From the NCBI GenBank assembly GCA_938048505.1, contig CALIUX010000048.1, forward strand, positions 1-13,307: DNA of 13,307 nt. Direction: 5' to 3'. How positions within the stretch are numbered: the first letter of the stretch is position 1; each line of letters opens with the position of its first letter. Positions 1-7,160 of this stretch are shown here, in pieces. Both the position numbers and the translations under genes were made by a program. The notes under the pieces are model-generated. The model ran no database searches and was not told where the DNA came from. It saw only the letters and a list, made by a program, of their open reading frames with translations. Source of the DNA: an uncultured Pseudomonadales bacterium (lineage in GTDB: Bacteria; Pseudomonadota; Gammaproteobacteria; Pseudomonadales; Cellvibrionaceae).

Positions 1-54
1 TGCCTTTTAAATGGGCGTGTGAGTCTCATGACCTCTATTTTTATTTTCGATAGA

Positions 55-72
55 TAAGAATGATTGTTCTTA
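55..72. promoter_or_regulatory. Short inverted repeat upstream of the TonB-dependent receptor gene
   Basis: The sequence TAAGAA-N6-TTCTTA is a perfect 6-bp dyad lying about 77 bases before the receptor start codon. Its shape and position fit an operator or a weak hairpin in the leader. No convincing -35/-10 pair could be placed around it. The remainder of bases 1-148 holds no gene I can support. A T-rich stretch at 35-48 follows a small TGAG-T-CTCA dyad (about 20-28) and could be the tail of a terminator for a gene to the left. Confidence 0.25.
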
Positions 73-136
73 ATGCCTGAGTAATGGCTGTTGATCAGTT
101 AGTAAAAATGTTGAGGGAAGTTGTTTTACTTTGTTG

Positions 137-141
137 TGAGG
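137..141 (+). promoter_or_regulatory. Ribosome binding site supporting the GTG start of the TonB receptor
   Basis: TGAGG lies 7 bases before the GTG at 149. This is good Shine-Dalgarno spacing and favours the GTG over the in-frame ATG 16 codons further in (position 197), which has no comparable site. Confidence 0.6.
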
Positions 142-148
142 TGTTTTA

Positions 149-2353
149 GTGAATCAGTATTTTTATTTCGAGAGACAGCAGGCTCGAGTGTATGCGATGT
201 CAATTGTCGCGCTTGCTTTACCCTTGAGTGCTTGGAGTCAGTCAAATGATGTTCCTATCTTAGAGGAAGTGATTGTTACTTCCCAGAAACGTGCGCAAAC
301 ATTGCAAGAAATTCCAGCAGCGGTGACGCCAATCACAGGGGAATTCGTTGAAGAATTGCTTGCCGGTGGTGAAAATATTCGTGCATTGGCCGCACGTGCG
401 CCGAGCTTGCAGATTGAATCATCTAATGGTCGACAATCTCCGCGTTTTTATATCCGGGGTTTGGGGAATTACGATTTTGATGTGAATGCAACCCAGCCTG
501 TATCCATGATCTATGACAATATTGTTTTAGAGAATTCAGTCTTAAAGAGTTTGCCGTTATTTGATATTGAGCGCATTGAAGTATTACAAGGGCCTCAGGG
601 AACGCTTTTTGGTAGGGGGACCACGGCAGGTGTTGTCAAAATAGATTCTGTCAAACCTTCTAGCGATTACAGTGCTCAAACATCACTGAGCTACGGTAGT
701 CGTGAGACGTTGAATGCTCAAGCCGCAGCAGGCGGAGCTTTGTCTGATTCAGTGAATGGTCGCATGGCTTTTAATTATCTGCGACGTGGAGATTGGATCA
801 ATAACACAGTCAGTGATTCAAATGGTGATGATTTTGGCGGGTTTGATGAGCTAAGCTACCGTTTTCAGATTGGTGTAGAACCTTCTGATGATTTGTCACT
901 ACTCTTTAAACTCCACGGCTTTCATCAAGACGGTAATCAGCCACAAATATTCTATGCTAATGCCTTTACGCCAGGGACAGAAGGTTTGCGCCCTGGCTTT
1001 GATGAAACGGTTGTTTCGCATGATGCAGAGGCCGGTTTCGATCTTGATCATATTGGCGCGAGCGCTCAGGTGGAGTGGTATTTTAATGATATGACACTGA
1101 CATCGATAACGTCTTACGATACGCTTGAAAGTTCTAGTCAGGCAGATGTTGATGGTGGTCTAGCACCCTTTAGTGTTGCTTCGGGTGATGGCCTGTCAGA
1201 TCATTCACAAATTACACAAGAGCTAAGACTGTCTGGCGAGAGTGATGCACTCTTTTATCAGGTAGGTTTATTTATACTTGATGAAGATATTGTCGTAGAC
1301 AGTCAAGACTTTGATAATGATGGAAACTCAACATCACTCACCCAAGTCGATCAACAAACCGATTCTGCTGCACTATTTGGCCAAGTTGAATTTTTGCTTT
1401 CTGATGATCTTTCTATGACCGTTGGCGGCCGTTATACCAGCGATGATAAAGACCTTGAAGTTATCCCTGGAGCAGGCTCGCAAGCACCAGCCGCAACGAT
1501 TGATGCAGATGATGATTATTTTAATTGGGAAATGGCGCTCAATTATGAAATGACCGATGACCTGAGCCTCTATGCGAGGGCTGCAACAGCCTCCCGTGGC
1601 CCTGTGACTTTGGGGCGCTTTGGATTTACTAGCCAAGCCGATACAGAAGATGTTTTATCTTATGAGGTTGGTTTTAAGAGCTACTACTTTGGCGATCAGC
1701 TACGCTGGAACACCACTCTTTACCGTTATGAAATAGATGATCAGCAGCTGACGGCTACAGGTGGGTCTGGTAACACAAATGAATTATTGAATGCAGATAA
1801 AACTTTAGGTTCAGGTTTTGAAACAGACCTTGAGGCAATAATTACTGATAACTTTCGAGTGAGTTTTAACCTAAGTTACAACAATACCGAAATTGATGAC
1901 CCTGGCTTGCTCGTTGAGCAGTGTTCTTCTAACCCTTTATGTACAAGCCTAGATCCTGTTGTTGAGACGTTTGATGGCTTTTTTGGTGAGGTGAATCTTG
2001 TTTCGGTAGATGGTAACCCCTTGCCTAGAGCGCCCGAGTGGATTGCTAATATTAAGCTCGATTATGAGTACCCCTTCGATTTGGGTGTAGCGTATTTCTC
2101 GACGGATTGGAATTACCGTACAGACTCGAATATCTTCCTTTATGAATCTGTAGAGTTTGTCGCGGTTGAACGCTGGATCGGTGGTGCAAGAATTGGCTTT
2201 AAAACGCCAGATCGCAGTACTGATATTGCGCTCGTTTCCCGCAATATTACGGATGAAATTGTTGCTGAAGGAGCGCTAGATTTTTTGAATCCCACTGCAT
2301 TTGTTAATGAACCTAGGTATGTTGGGATTGAGTTTAGAAAGTCATTTGATTAA
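149..2353 (+). CDS. TonB-dependent outer-membrane receptor
   Basis: This 734-residue protein should be a TonB/ExbBD-energised 22-strand outer-membrane barrel that imports a specific ligand. An N-terminal hydrophobic export signal spans residues 17-30. It is followed by a TonB-box-like stretch (EEVIVT, residues 39-44) and a plug domain at about 50-165 that contains the hallmark QGPQGTLFGR (147-156). The rest is barrel-like sequence with many alternating aromatic strands, ending in RNITDE and a last strand finishing FRKSFD, so one Asp follows the usual terminal Phe. The TonB-box wording (EEVIVTSQKR, then IPAAVTPI) is typical of receptors common in marine gammaproteobacteria and sphingomonads, many of unknown ligand. 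The two genes that follow, in the same direction, are purine nucleoside enzymes, so a nucleoside or nucleic-acid breakdown product is a reasonable ligand guess. Siderophore uptake is the alternative. Translation starts at GTG. Family is certain; substrate is inferred. Confidence 0.93.
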   Translation: MNQYFYFERQQARVYAMSIVALALPLSAWSQSNDVPILEEVIVTSQKRAQTLQEIPAAVTPITGEFVEELLAGGENIRALAARAPSLQIESSNGRQSPRFYIRGLGNYDFDVNATQPVSMIYDNIVLENSVLKSLPLFDIERIEVLQGPQGTLFGRGTTAGVVKIDSVKPSSDYSAQTSLSYGSRETLNAQAAAGGALSDSVNGRMAFNYLRRGDWINNTVSDSNGDDFGGFDELSYRFQIGVEPSDDLSLLFKLHGFHQDGNQPQIFYANAFTPGTEGLRPGFDETVVSHDAEAGFDLDHIGASAQVEWYFNDMTLTSITSYDTLESSSQADVDGGLAPFSVASGDGLSDHSQITQELRLSGESDALFYQVGLFILDEDIVVDSQDFDNDGNSTSLTQVDQQTDSAALFGQVEFLLSDDLSMTVGGRYTSDDKDLEVIPGAGSQAPAATIDADDDYFNWEMALNYEMTDDLSLYARAATASRGPVTLGRFGFTSQADTEDVLSYEVGFKSYYFGDQLRWNTTLYRYEIDDQQLTATGGSGNTNELLNADKTLGSGFETDLEAIITDNFRVSFNLSYNNTEIDDPGLLVEQCSSNPLCTSLDPVVETFDGFFGEVNLVSVDGNPLPRAPEWIANIKLDYEYPFDLGVAYFSTDWNYRTDSNIFLYESVEFVAVERWIGGARIGFKTPDRSTDIALVSRNITDEIVAEGALDFLNPTAFVNEPRYVGIEFRKSFD

Positions 2354-2384
2354 TGATATAAGTATTTAATATTGCTCATTTAGG

Positions 2385-2416
2385 AAGCATACAACTGAAA
2401 ATTCAGTTTTATGCTT
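2385..2416. terminator. Hairpin between receptor and adenosine deaminase genes
   Basis: Arms at 2385-2399 and 2402-2416 are complementary at 14 of 15 positions (AAGCATACAACTGAA against TTCAGTTTTATGCTT). The inner A/T pairs would open to give a realistic loop. Only a weak T-run follows (TGTTATT), so this may be a leaky or attenuating terminator, or an mRNA processing/stability structure, rather than a full stop. It lies 31 bases after the receptor stop codon and ends about 60 bases before the preferred start of the next gene. Confidence 0.5.
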
Positions 2417-2477
2417 TGTTATTCGATCTATATGAGTAGTGTCAAATCCTTTTTTATTGGCGATTTTGGGTTGTTTT

Positions 2478-3944
2478 ATGTCTTTAAGGCGAAGAGTATA
2501 TTATTCATTACTGTTAATGGCTTGCGCGCTACTTGCATATGGTCATAAGGCTTATTCAGATGAGCGATGGTTTGAATCATTCAAAAAAAGTGCAACAGAC
2601 TTTGAGCTTTATCAGTTTCTTTATGCTCTACCTAAAGGCGCTGATTTGCATAATCACTTATCAGGCTCGAACTTCAGTGAGTGGTGGTATGAGCTTGCGC
2701 TTAATAAAGACATTAATCGCGGTTATCAGTATTACACCAAGGTAAAGATAAATAATTGCCCTGGGTATGGCGGCAATATGTTTGGTTTTTCGCCTTATCT
2801 TATGCTCTTTGTTAATTTACAAAAAAGCAGTTATGACGCTCTAACGGATTGTGAAAAAGAAGAGTATAAAAAGCTTGAAGATTTAACCCCTCAAGAAAAA
2901 GCTGGATGGTTAAGCAGTATCCGGCTAGATAAGGCGCATGAGGGGCGAGAAGAGTTCTTTCAAACACACTGGCAGAGACTGAAAGATCTTGCTGCTAACC
3001 CCTATATCCTTGCAGAGATGATCTACAAGAATATGCAAGCTTTCAGTAAAGAAGGTATTGTCTATTTGGAACTGCAAGAAGGTACTCGGTATTATAAAAA
3101 ACTGGATGGTACTTTTTATTCTCCAGAAGCGGTTGCTGATATATTTCGTGAGCGTATAAGCCGTAAAGATGCAAAAGAGACTGGCGTAACAGTCAGAATG
3201 CAGTATTACCTATTGCGTTTTATTGATAATGCAGAGGAAGATCTAGAATGGATTTATCGTTTTGTTGATCAAAATCGTGATCTGTATGTAGGGATAAATA
3301 TGGTCGGGCGAGAAGATAACGATAAAGGTTATCCTCTACGCTTTTTAAGTACCCTAAGAAAACTTCGGCAAAAGATACCTAAAATTAATTTGGCTATACA
3401 CGCAGGAGAGGTGGATGAGCCCAATAAGCATGTTAAAGATACACTCTTGCTGGGTGCTCAGCGCATAGGGCATGGCGTCAATTTAATCACGGATCCCGAT
3501 ACGCTGTTATTGATGAGAAATAATGATTTCTTGGTTGAAATCAATCTTGTGAGCAACTTGTTGTTGGAGTATGTCGGGCAATACTCTGAGCATCCATTTC
3601 CTGAGTACCTGCGCACAGGCATCCCCGTTGCACTCTCAACTGATGACAGGGGAATGTGGGATTCCAATATGACAGATGAATATTTTGTTGCTGTTAAAGA
3701 ATTTAATTTGTCTTGGTCTGAACTAATTTCATTAGGCCGTAATTCTTTAAGTCACAGTTTTTTAGAAGATAACATAAAGCAAAAAAAGCTTTCAGATTAT
3801 GAATCGAGAGTAATGATCTTTCAGCGCCAATTCCGTAAGAATCCAAATAAGATTTTAAAGACTAGTAAACCCATAAGCTATGGATTCTTGTGTAAGCGTT
3901 ATCAATTATGCTTTTCTGAAGAGGCTAAAGAGAATCAAAAATAG
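2478..3944 (+). CDS. Exported adenosine deaminase (metal-dependent, ADA/ADGF-like)
   Basis: This 488-residue enzyme is predicted to deaminate adenosine (or deoxyadenosine) to inosine outside the cytoplasm. All zinc and catalytic motifs of the adenosine deaminase family are visible: the HxH pair in LPKGADLHNHLSG (His58, His60), HAGE (His308 and its Glu), GHG (His332), and STDD (Asp389, Asp390). A segment of about 130 residues between the first motif and the rest of the barrel makes it longer than cytoplasmic Add (about 330 residues), as in secreted ADGF/ADA2-type enzymes. The N-terminus MSLRRRVYYSLLLMACALLA is a Sec signal, with probable cleavage after residue 27 (AYS). I chose the ATG at 2478. 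An in-frame GTG at 2439 would add 13 hydrophobic residues before the Arg cluster and spoil the signal layout. Sampled lines are about 30-43% GC, generally lower than the flanking genes. Deaminase activity on another purine is possible. Confidence 0.88.
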   Translation: MSLRRRVYYSLLLMACALLAYGHKAYSDERWFESFKKSATDFELYQFLYALPKGADLHNHLSGSNFSEWWYELALNKDINRGYQYYTKVKINNCPGYGGNMFGFSPYLMLFVNLQKSSYDALTDCEKEEYKKLEDLTPQEKAGWLSSIRLDKAHEGREEFFQTHWQRLKDLAANPYILAEMIYKNMQAFSKEGIVYLELQEGTRYYKKLDGTFYSPEAVADIFRERISRKDAKETGVTVRMQYYLLRFIDNAEEDLEWIYRFVDQNRDLYVGINMVGREDNDKGYPLRFLSTLRKLRQKIPKINLAIHAGEVDEPNKHVKDTLLLGAQRIGHGVNLITDPDTLLLMRNNDFLVEINLVSNLLLEYVGQYSEHPFPEYLRTGIPVALSTDDRGMWDSNMTDEYFVAVKEFNLSWSELISLGRNSLSHSFLEDNIKQKKLSDYESRVMIFQRQFRKNPNKILKTSKPISYGFLCKRYQLCFSEEAKENQK

Positions 3945-4012
3945 TCATTTTCATTTGGTGGTGGTCTGTTTTTGCAATTAATAGCCTGTTTTTTAATTAT
4001 CTGATTGTTGTA

Positions 4013-4033
4013 ACTTTAGTCGTATCACTTTAG
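4013..4033 (+). promoter_or_regulatory. Direct repeat in the NUP gene leader, possible regulator site
   Basis: ACTTTAG occurs at 4013-4019 and again at 4027-4033, a 14-base offset, within the 116-base gap before the NUP gene. A weak promoter-like pair overlaps it: TTGTAA at 4008 and TAGATG at 4031, with a 17-base spacer. This suggests the NUP gene may have its own start of transcription, but both elements are poor matches. Confidence 0.2.
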
Positions 4034-4049
4034 ATGCGGCTATAAATTT

Positions 4050-4056
4050 GAGGTGA
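4050..4056 (+). promoter_or_regulatory. Strong ribosome binding site for the NUP gene
   Basis: GAGGTGA lies just upstream of the ATG at 4061, with GAGG 7 bases from it. This fixes the start despite an unusually long stretch before the hydrophobic signal core, and disfavours the internal ATG at 4130. Confidence 0.65.
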
Positions 4057-4060
4057 ATAA

Positions 4061-5197
4061 ATGAAGTTTAATAGATTGCCTGTTCGGGCTGTTGATCGTG
4101 TTGGTGTAGGCAAGCTGATTTCAAACACTATGTCTATAGTTGTTATGTTTGTTATCGCTACTTTAGCTGGGTGTGGGACAACGCCAACAGCGTTGAATGT
4201 TTCTTCAGCGGTTGAGCCGATAAAACCTAAAGTTATTGTTGTGACTATGTTCGAAATTGGTGAAGATGAAGGCGATAAGGCAGGTGAGTTTCAGCTATGG
4301 AAGGAGCGCCGAAACCTCAATGTGCGATTTCCCTTCAAAAATTCTCATCACGACATTTATTACAACGATGAGAGTGGCATTATGGTAATAGTGACAGGTA
4401 TTGGTACGGCTAAATCATCATCTGCCATTATGGCCTTGGGCATGGATCCGCGGTTTGATCTGAGCCAAAGTTATTGGCTGGTTGCAGGTATTGCTGGCAT
4501 AGACCCCGAAGATGCCTCAGTAGGTTCAGCTGCATGGGCAGAAAATCTAATTGATGGTGATTTGGCGCATCATATCGATATGCGTGAAGCGCCTAAGGAT
4601 TGGGATACAGGCTATTTCCCTTTGTTTACTCAGAAGCCTTATGATCCAAATAAACAGCGCCCGCTAGGTGAGGTGTACCAGCTGAATTTGCCCTTTGTTA
4701 ATTGGGCTTATGAACTGACAAAAAATGTTGAAATTGATGATGATGCCTCTCTGTCTGATATACGAAACCAATACACTCAGCATCCTAATGCAAAGCGAAA
4801 GCCTTTTGTTATGAAGGGTGATCAGTTAGCTGCGATGACTTTTTGGCATGGTGAATTGCATAATACTTGGGCAAATAACTGGGTAAAGTACTGGACTGAT
4901 GGTGTAGGTGAGTTTGTAACGAGCGCCATGGAAGATACGGGCACTTATTTGTCATTGAATTATTTAACGCAAATTGACCGCGCTAATGTGAATCGACTAT
5001 TAGTCCTGCGTACCGGTAGCAATTACACCATGCAGCCACCGAATAAAACAGCAGTGCAAAACCTGATCGAAGAAGGTGAGGATTATGCAGGGCTGGATGT
5101 TGCACTGGAATCAGCTTACAAGGTAGGGTCTGTTGTTGTGGATGAGATTATTGGTAATTGGAGTGTCTATCAAGGCACAACGCCCGCAGCTCAATAA
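4061..5197 (+). CDS. Purine nucleoside permease (NUP) family lipoprotein
   Basis: This 378-residue protein belongs to the family named after the Candida purine nucleoside permease NUP. A lipoprotein signal ends in LAGC, with Cys38 as the lipidated residue and Gly at +2, which is compatible with the outer membrane. The mature part is soluble with no membrane helix, so it is unlikely to be a transporter itself. It carries motifs that line up with the nucleoside phosphorylase fold: VTGIGT (111-116, like the phosphate/glycine loop), VAGIAG (141-146), AMEDTG (about 289-294, like the Met-Glu ribose-binding motif) and RTGSNY (317-322, in the place of the base-binding S-D loop). Its role is therefore more likely nucleoside binding or cleavage at the envelope. 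It follows the exported adenosine deaminase in the same direction, which would supply inosine. Family assignment is firm; phosphorylase, hydrolase or binding activity is inferred. Confidence 0.85.
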   Translation: MKFNRLPVRAVDRVGVGKLISNTMSIVVMFVIATLAGCGTTPTALNVSSAVEPIKPKVIVVTMFEIGEDEGDKAGEFQLWKERRNLNVRFPFKNSHHDIYYNDESGIMVIVTGIGTAKSSSAIMALGMDPRFDLSQSYWLVAGIAGIDPEDASVGSAAWAENLIDGDLAHHIDMREAPKDWDTGYFPLFTQKPYDPNKQRPLGEVYQLNLPFVNWAYELTKNVEIDDDASLSDIRNQYTQHPNAKRKPFVMKGDQLAAMTFWHGELHNTWANNWVKYWTDGVGEFVTSAMEDTGTYLSLNYLTQIDRANVNRLLVLRTGSNYTMQPPNKTAVQNLIEEGEDYAGLDVALESAYKVGSVVVDEIIGNWSVYQGTTPAAQ

Positions 5198-5203
5198 AAC
5201 CCA

Positions 5204-5267
5204 CCTCATTCAATGTAAATAAATGATGATATGCTTTCTTTGATATCATCATTTGATGAGGCTTTTT
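5204..5267. terminator. Long hairpin terminator after the NUP gene, possibly bidirectional
   Basis: A perfect 12-bp stem (AAATGATGATAT at 5221-5232, ATATCATCATTT at 5243-5254) has a 10-base loop. It is enclosed by an outer 6-bp pairing (CCTCAT at 5204-5209, ATGAGG at 5256-5261), and a run of five T follows at 5263-5267. On the minus strand the inner stem is followed by ATTTATTT-like sequence, so it could also stop transcription arriving from the glycosyltransferase gene. The position between convergent genes fits. Confidence 0.7.
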
Positions 5268-5282
5268 GCCTTCCGTGAGCTA

Positions 5283-5329
5283 GCTCATGACCTCATAGTG
5301 ATTATGGGTCATGAGCGTTAATTTTTAAC
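5283..5329. terminator. Second hairpin in the convergent intergenic region
   Basis: GCTCATGACC (5283-5292) pairs perfectly with GGTCATGAGC (5307-5316). After a bulged T, CATA/TATG extends the stem, giving a 14-bp stem with a 5-base loop. GTTAATTTTTAAC follows and supplies a T-run for + strand transcripts. The left arm overlaps a perfect 12-base palindrome (TGAGCTAGCTCA, 5276-5287), which could form a competing structure. Confidence 0.55.
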
Positions 5330-5355
5330 TTTTAGATTAAGCTACAGTAAAAATG

Positions 5356-6459
5356 CTAAGTGGGCTGTAAGCTTTCGTCTGGGATAACCGGCTCTTGAGG
5401 TTGTTCTGCTTTGTCACTTCTTGTTTTAAATGCTTTTACTTGTGCCCATAGCTTATCTGATAGCTTTTGAGTGTTCTTCCAGCTGCCACTTTCTTCTTGC
5501 ATCCATTGAATGATTTCACTTGCAACATCAGGGTAAGCTACTTGCTTGGCGTGACCATGTTTAAGCCAATGAGCAACTTTATTTTGTTCTAGGGTATCCA
5601 TTGTCATTCCTAAAGAAAGCTCTTCTAGCGCTCTTGCATTGGATAACTGTTCCATTTGCCCTTGAAGCGGTTTTACTAACAGTTTTTTCCCTAATTGAAT
5701 CGCTTCGCTAGCCAATTCAAACCCTGCATTACAAATCACCCCTGAAGCACTGGATAGATCACGCTGAAATCCTTCGCGCGATAGCGGTTTTAACTGTATA
5801 TGATCATAGTTTTGGTACTTTTCATACGGACCATAAACGACAAACAGGTAGTTCTTAAAGGGCTCTAAAAGCCGAATCACATCATCGTGGGATTCAAACC
5901 CCAGGTAGACTACAATTTTATTCTCTTCCGGTGCGTGCTTAGAGGTATGCACTTCTGCAATAGGCGGTAGAATAGGTTGGTCAAAATGATGCCAGTGCAA
6001 GCCTAGGTGTACATCTGCAGGTGCAAAATGACGCATGATAGCGCGTGACATAATGTTATCGCCGCGCCTAGGTACATTGCTGTAAAAAGCATATTGATGC
6101 CCCACGCCAATGCACGTTACATTTTGTCTTTTTGCCGCCCATGCTGTAATGGGTTCAAAGTCTGTCACCACTAAATCATAGCCGCTTAAATCTAATGTTC
6201 GAATATCACGTAAAAGTGTTCGAAGGCTATTGTGCGCGATTGTTTTGGGTATGCTGAGCTGACCTGCTTTATGAATAAAGGTCAGCCCTTTTTTACATTG
6301 CCATCTCCCAAACGGCTCCATATCAAAGAATTTGTCTTTATCACGCCCTGAAAAAAGATAATCGACTTCAATATTGGCTTTGTTAAAGGCTTTGGATAAT
6401 GCACGCGCGCGTGTAATGTGACCGTTGCCGGTCCCTTGTACGCCATAGAGTATTTTCAT
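5356..6459 (-). CDS. MJ1255/VC2487-type glycosyltransferase (GT-B fold)
   Basis: This 367-residue protein resembles the glycosyltransferase family named after MJ1255 and VC2487, related to MurG/GT28 enzymes. The N-terminal Rossmann half opens with the glycine loop GVQGTGNGHITRARAL (GTGNGH at 9-14), a common acceptor-side signature in GT-B enzymes. The C-terminal half carries NAGFELASEAIQLGKK (from Asn244) followed by PLQGQMEQ, matching the nucleotide-sugar donor site region of GT28. There is no signal peptide, so it should act at the cytoplasmic face of the membrane. Its ATG lies two bases after the stop of the PAP2 phosphatase gene, so the two are almost surely cotranscribed and perhaps translationally coupled. 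The last 25 or so residues are polar, Pro/Glu-rich and probably disordered. Sugar donor and acceptor cannot be told from sequence; a glycolipid is the natural guess. Confidence 0.82.
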   Translation of the reverse strand: MKILYGVQGTGNGHITRARALSKAFNKANIEVDYLFSGRDKDKFFDMEPFGRWQCKKGLTFIHKAGQLSIPKTIAHNSLRTLLRDIRTLDLSGYDLVVTDFEPITAWAAKRQNVTCIGVGHQYAFYSNVPRRGDNIMSRAIMRHFAPADVHLGLHWHHFDQPILPPIAEVHTSKHAPEENKIVVYLGFESHDDVIRLLEPFKNYLFVVYGPYEKYQNYDHIQLKPLSREGFQRDLSSASGVICNAGFELASEAIQLGKKLLVKPLQGQMEQLSNARALEELSLGMTMDTLEQNKVAHWLKHGHAKQVAYPDVASEIIQWMQEESGSWKNTQKLSDKLWAQVKAFKTRSDKAEQPQEPVIPDESLQPT

Positions 6460-6461
6460 TG

Positions 6462-6977
6462 TTATACCAGTTGACTAATCAGTATTAAGCATAAAGAGCT
6501 ACCTAATGTAGCGCCTGCTAAAACATCAGTAGGGAAGTGTACGCCCAGCATGACACGTGCTGCGCCAACACATAGAGCCCACGGGAAGAGTACCCAAGCC
6601 ATAGCGGGGAATGCCCAGCTGACTGCAACCGTTACAAGGAAGGCAGCAGATGTATGACCTGATGGAAAGCTGAATTTGTCAGATGGTCTAATCACGCTAG
6701 TAAACCCCGGAATGGCTTCGGGAGGGCGGTTGCGTTTAAACGTATTTTTGCAAATGAAATACACTGCACGCTCGAGCACAAACCCGAACGCTAAGAGTTT
6801 GACCAAGATCCAATGCTCTGCCAGCATAAATAATAAGCCAGCTAAAACATAGAAAGGTCCATTGGCGGTATAGGAAACAATGCGGCTCAGCCCAATAACC
6901 GTTTGACGGTGTTTAAGCTTGAGGCACCACCTAAAAGTAAGGACATCCGCGTGCTGAATTGCTTGAAATATTCGCAT
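6462..6977 (-). CDS. PAP2-family membrane phosphatase
   Basis: This 171-residue integral membrane protein belongs to the type 2 phosphatidic acid phosphatase family, which removes phosphate from lipid phosphates or lipid pyrophosphates, usually at the periplasmic face. All three motifs are present: K77-x6-R84-P85, then PSGH at 105-108 (His108 acid/base), then R141-x5-H147-x3-D151, where His147 is the nucleophile. The usual Ser before Arg141 is Ala here. About four to six hydrophobic segments are visible. It precedes the glycosyltransferase by two bases, suggesting the two act on one lipid substrate, for example recycling or trimming a lipid carrier. Undecaprenyl-pyrophosphate, phosphatidylglycerophosphate or lipid A phosphatase roles are all possible. 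The leader upstream has no clear Shine-Dalgarno. Confidence 0.87.
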   Translation of the reverse strand: MRIFQAIQHADVLTFRWCLKLKHRQTVIGLSRIVSYTANGPFYVLAGLLFMLAEHWILVKLLAFGFVLERAVYFICKNTFKRNRPPEAIPGFTSVIRPSDKFSFPSGHTSAAFLVTVAVSWAFPAMAWVLFPWALCVGAARVMLGVHFPTDVLAGATLGSSLCLILISQLV

Positions 6978-7071
6978 GAGTCATCGTTATTATTTTTAAG
7001 TTAACAATAACTGAAAATGTTAAATTCATTTTGTGACAAATGCATGCAGCTTTTATGGCTATTTGATGACA

Positions 7072-7100
7072 CGTTCAATATTATGCCATTACGTTGAACG
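7072..7100. repeat. Short inverted repeat between dolP and the PAP2 gene
   Basis: CGTTCAA (7072-7078) and TTGAACG (7094-7100) form a 7-bp dyad with a 15-base spacer in the 183-base gap downstream of dolP and upstream of the PAP2 gene. No T-run follows on the minus strand, so it is a poor terminator and more likely an operator-like dyad or chance. I saw no gene or RNA in the rest of the gap. Confidence 0.25.
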
Positions 7101-7160
7101 CTATACCGTGATTCTTCTCAGTAGCCTTCAATATTGGATATTCTGTTTGATTCTATTGTT

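Noticed and set aside
1-148. Purine riboswitch upstream of the nucleoside cluster.
   Set aside because: The leader is short and shows none of the three-helix junction sequence or paired loops of the purine aptamer; only a 6-bp dyad is present.
1373-1636. Antisense open frame of 87 codons inside the TonB receptor gene.
   Set aside because: It lies wholly within a well-supported gene, has no ribosome binding site that I can see, and encodes no recognisable domain. The same applies to other short frames inside lpoA, rsmI, dolP and the deaminase.
25-5294. The 11-mer CTCATGACCTC occurs at 25-35 and 5284-5294, bracketing the receptor-deaminase-NUP cluster, each copy preceded by TGCCTT at a short distance.
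   Set aside because: About twenty repeated 11-mers are expected by chance in a window this size. The spacing from TGCCTT differs (18 against 11 bases), there is no integrase, and no longer repeat extends it, so an att-site or transposon reading is not supported.
7031-7046. TGTGACAAATGCATGC resembles half of a CRP site upstream of the PAP2 gene.
   Set aside because: The second half does not match TCACA, and a TTGTCA on the other strand has no -10 box at 16-18 bases.
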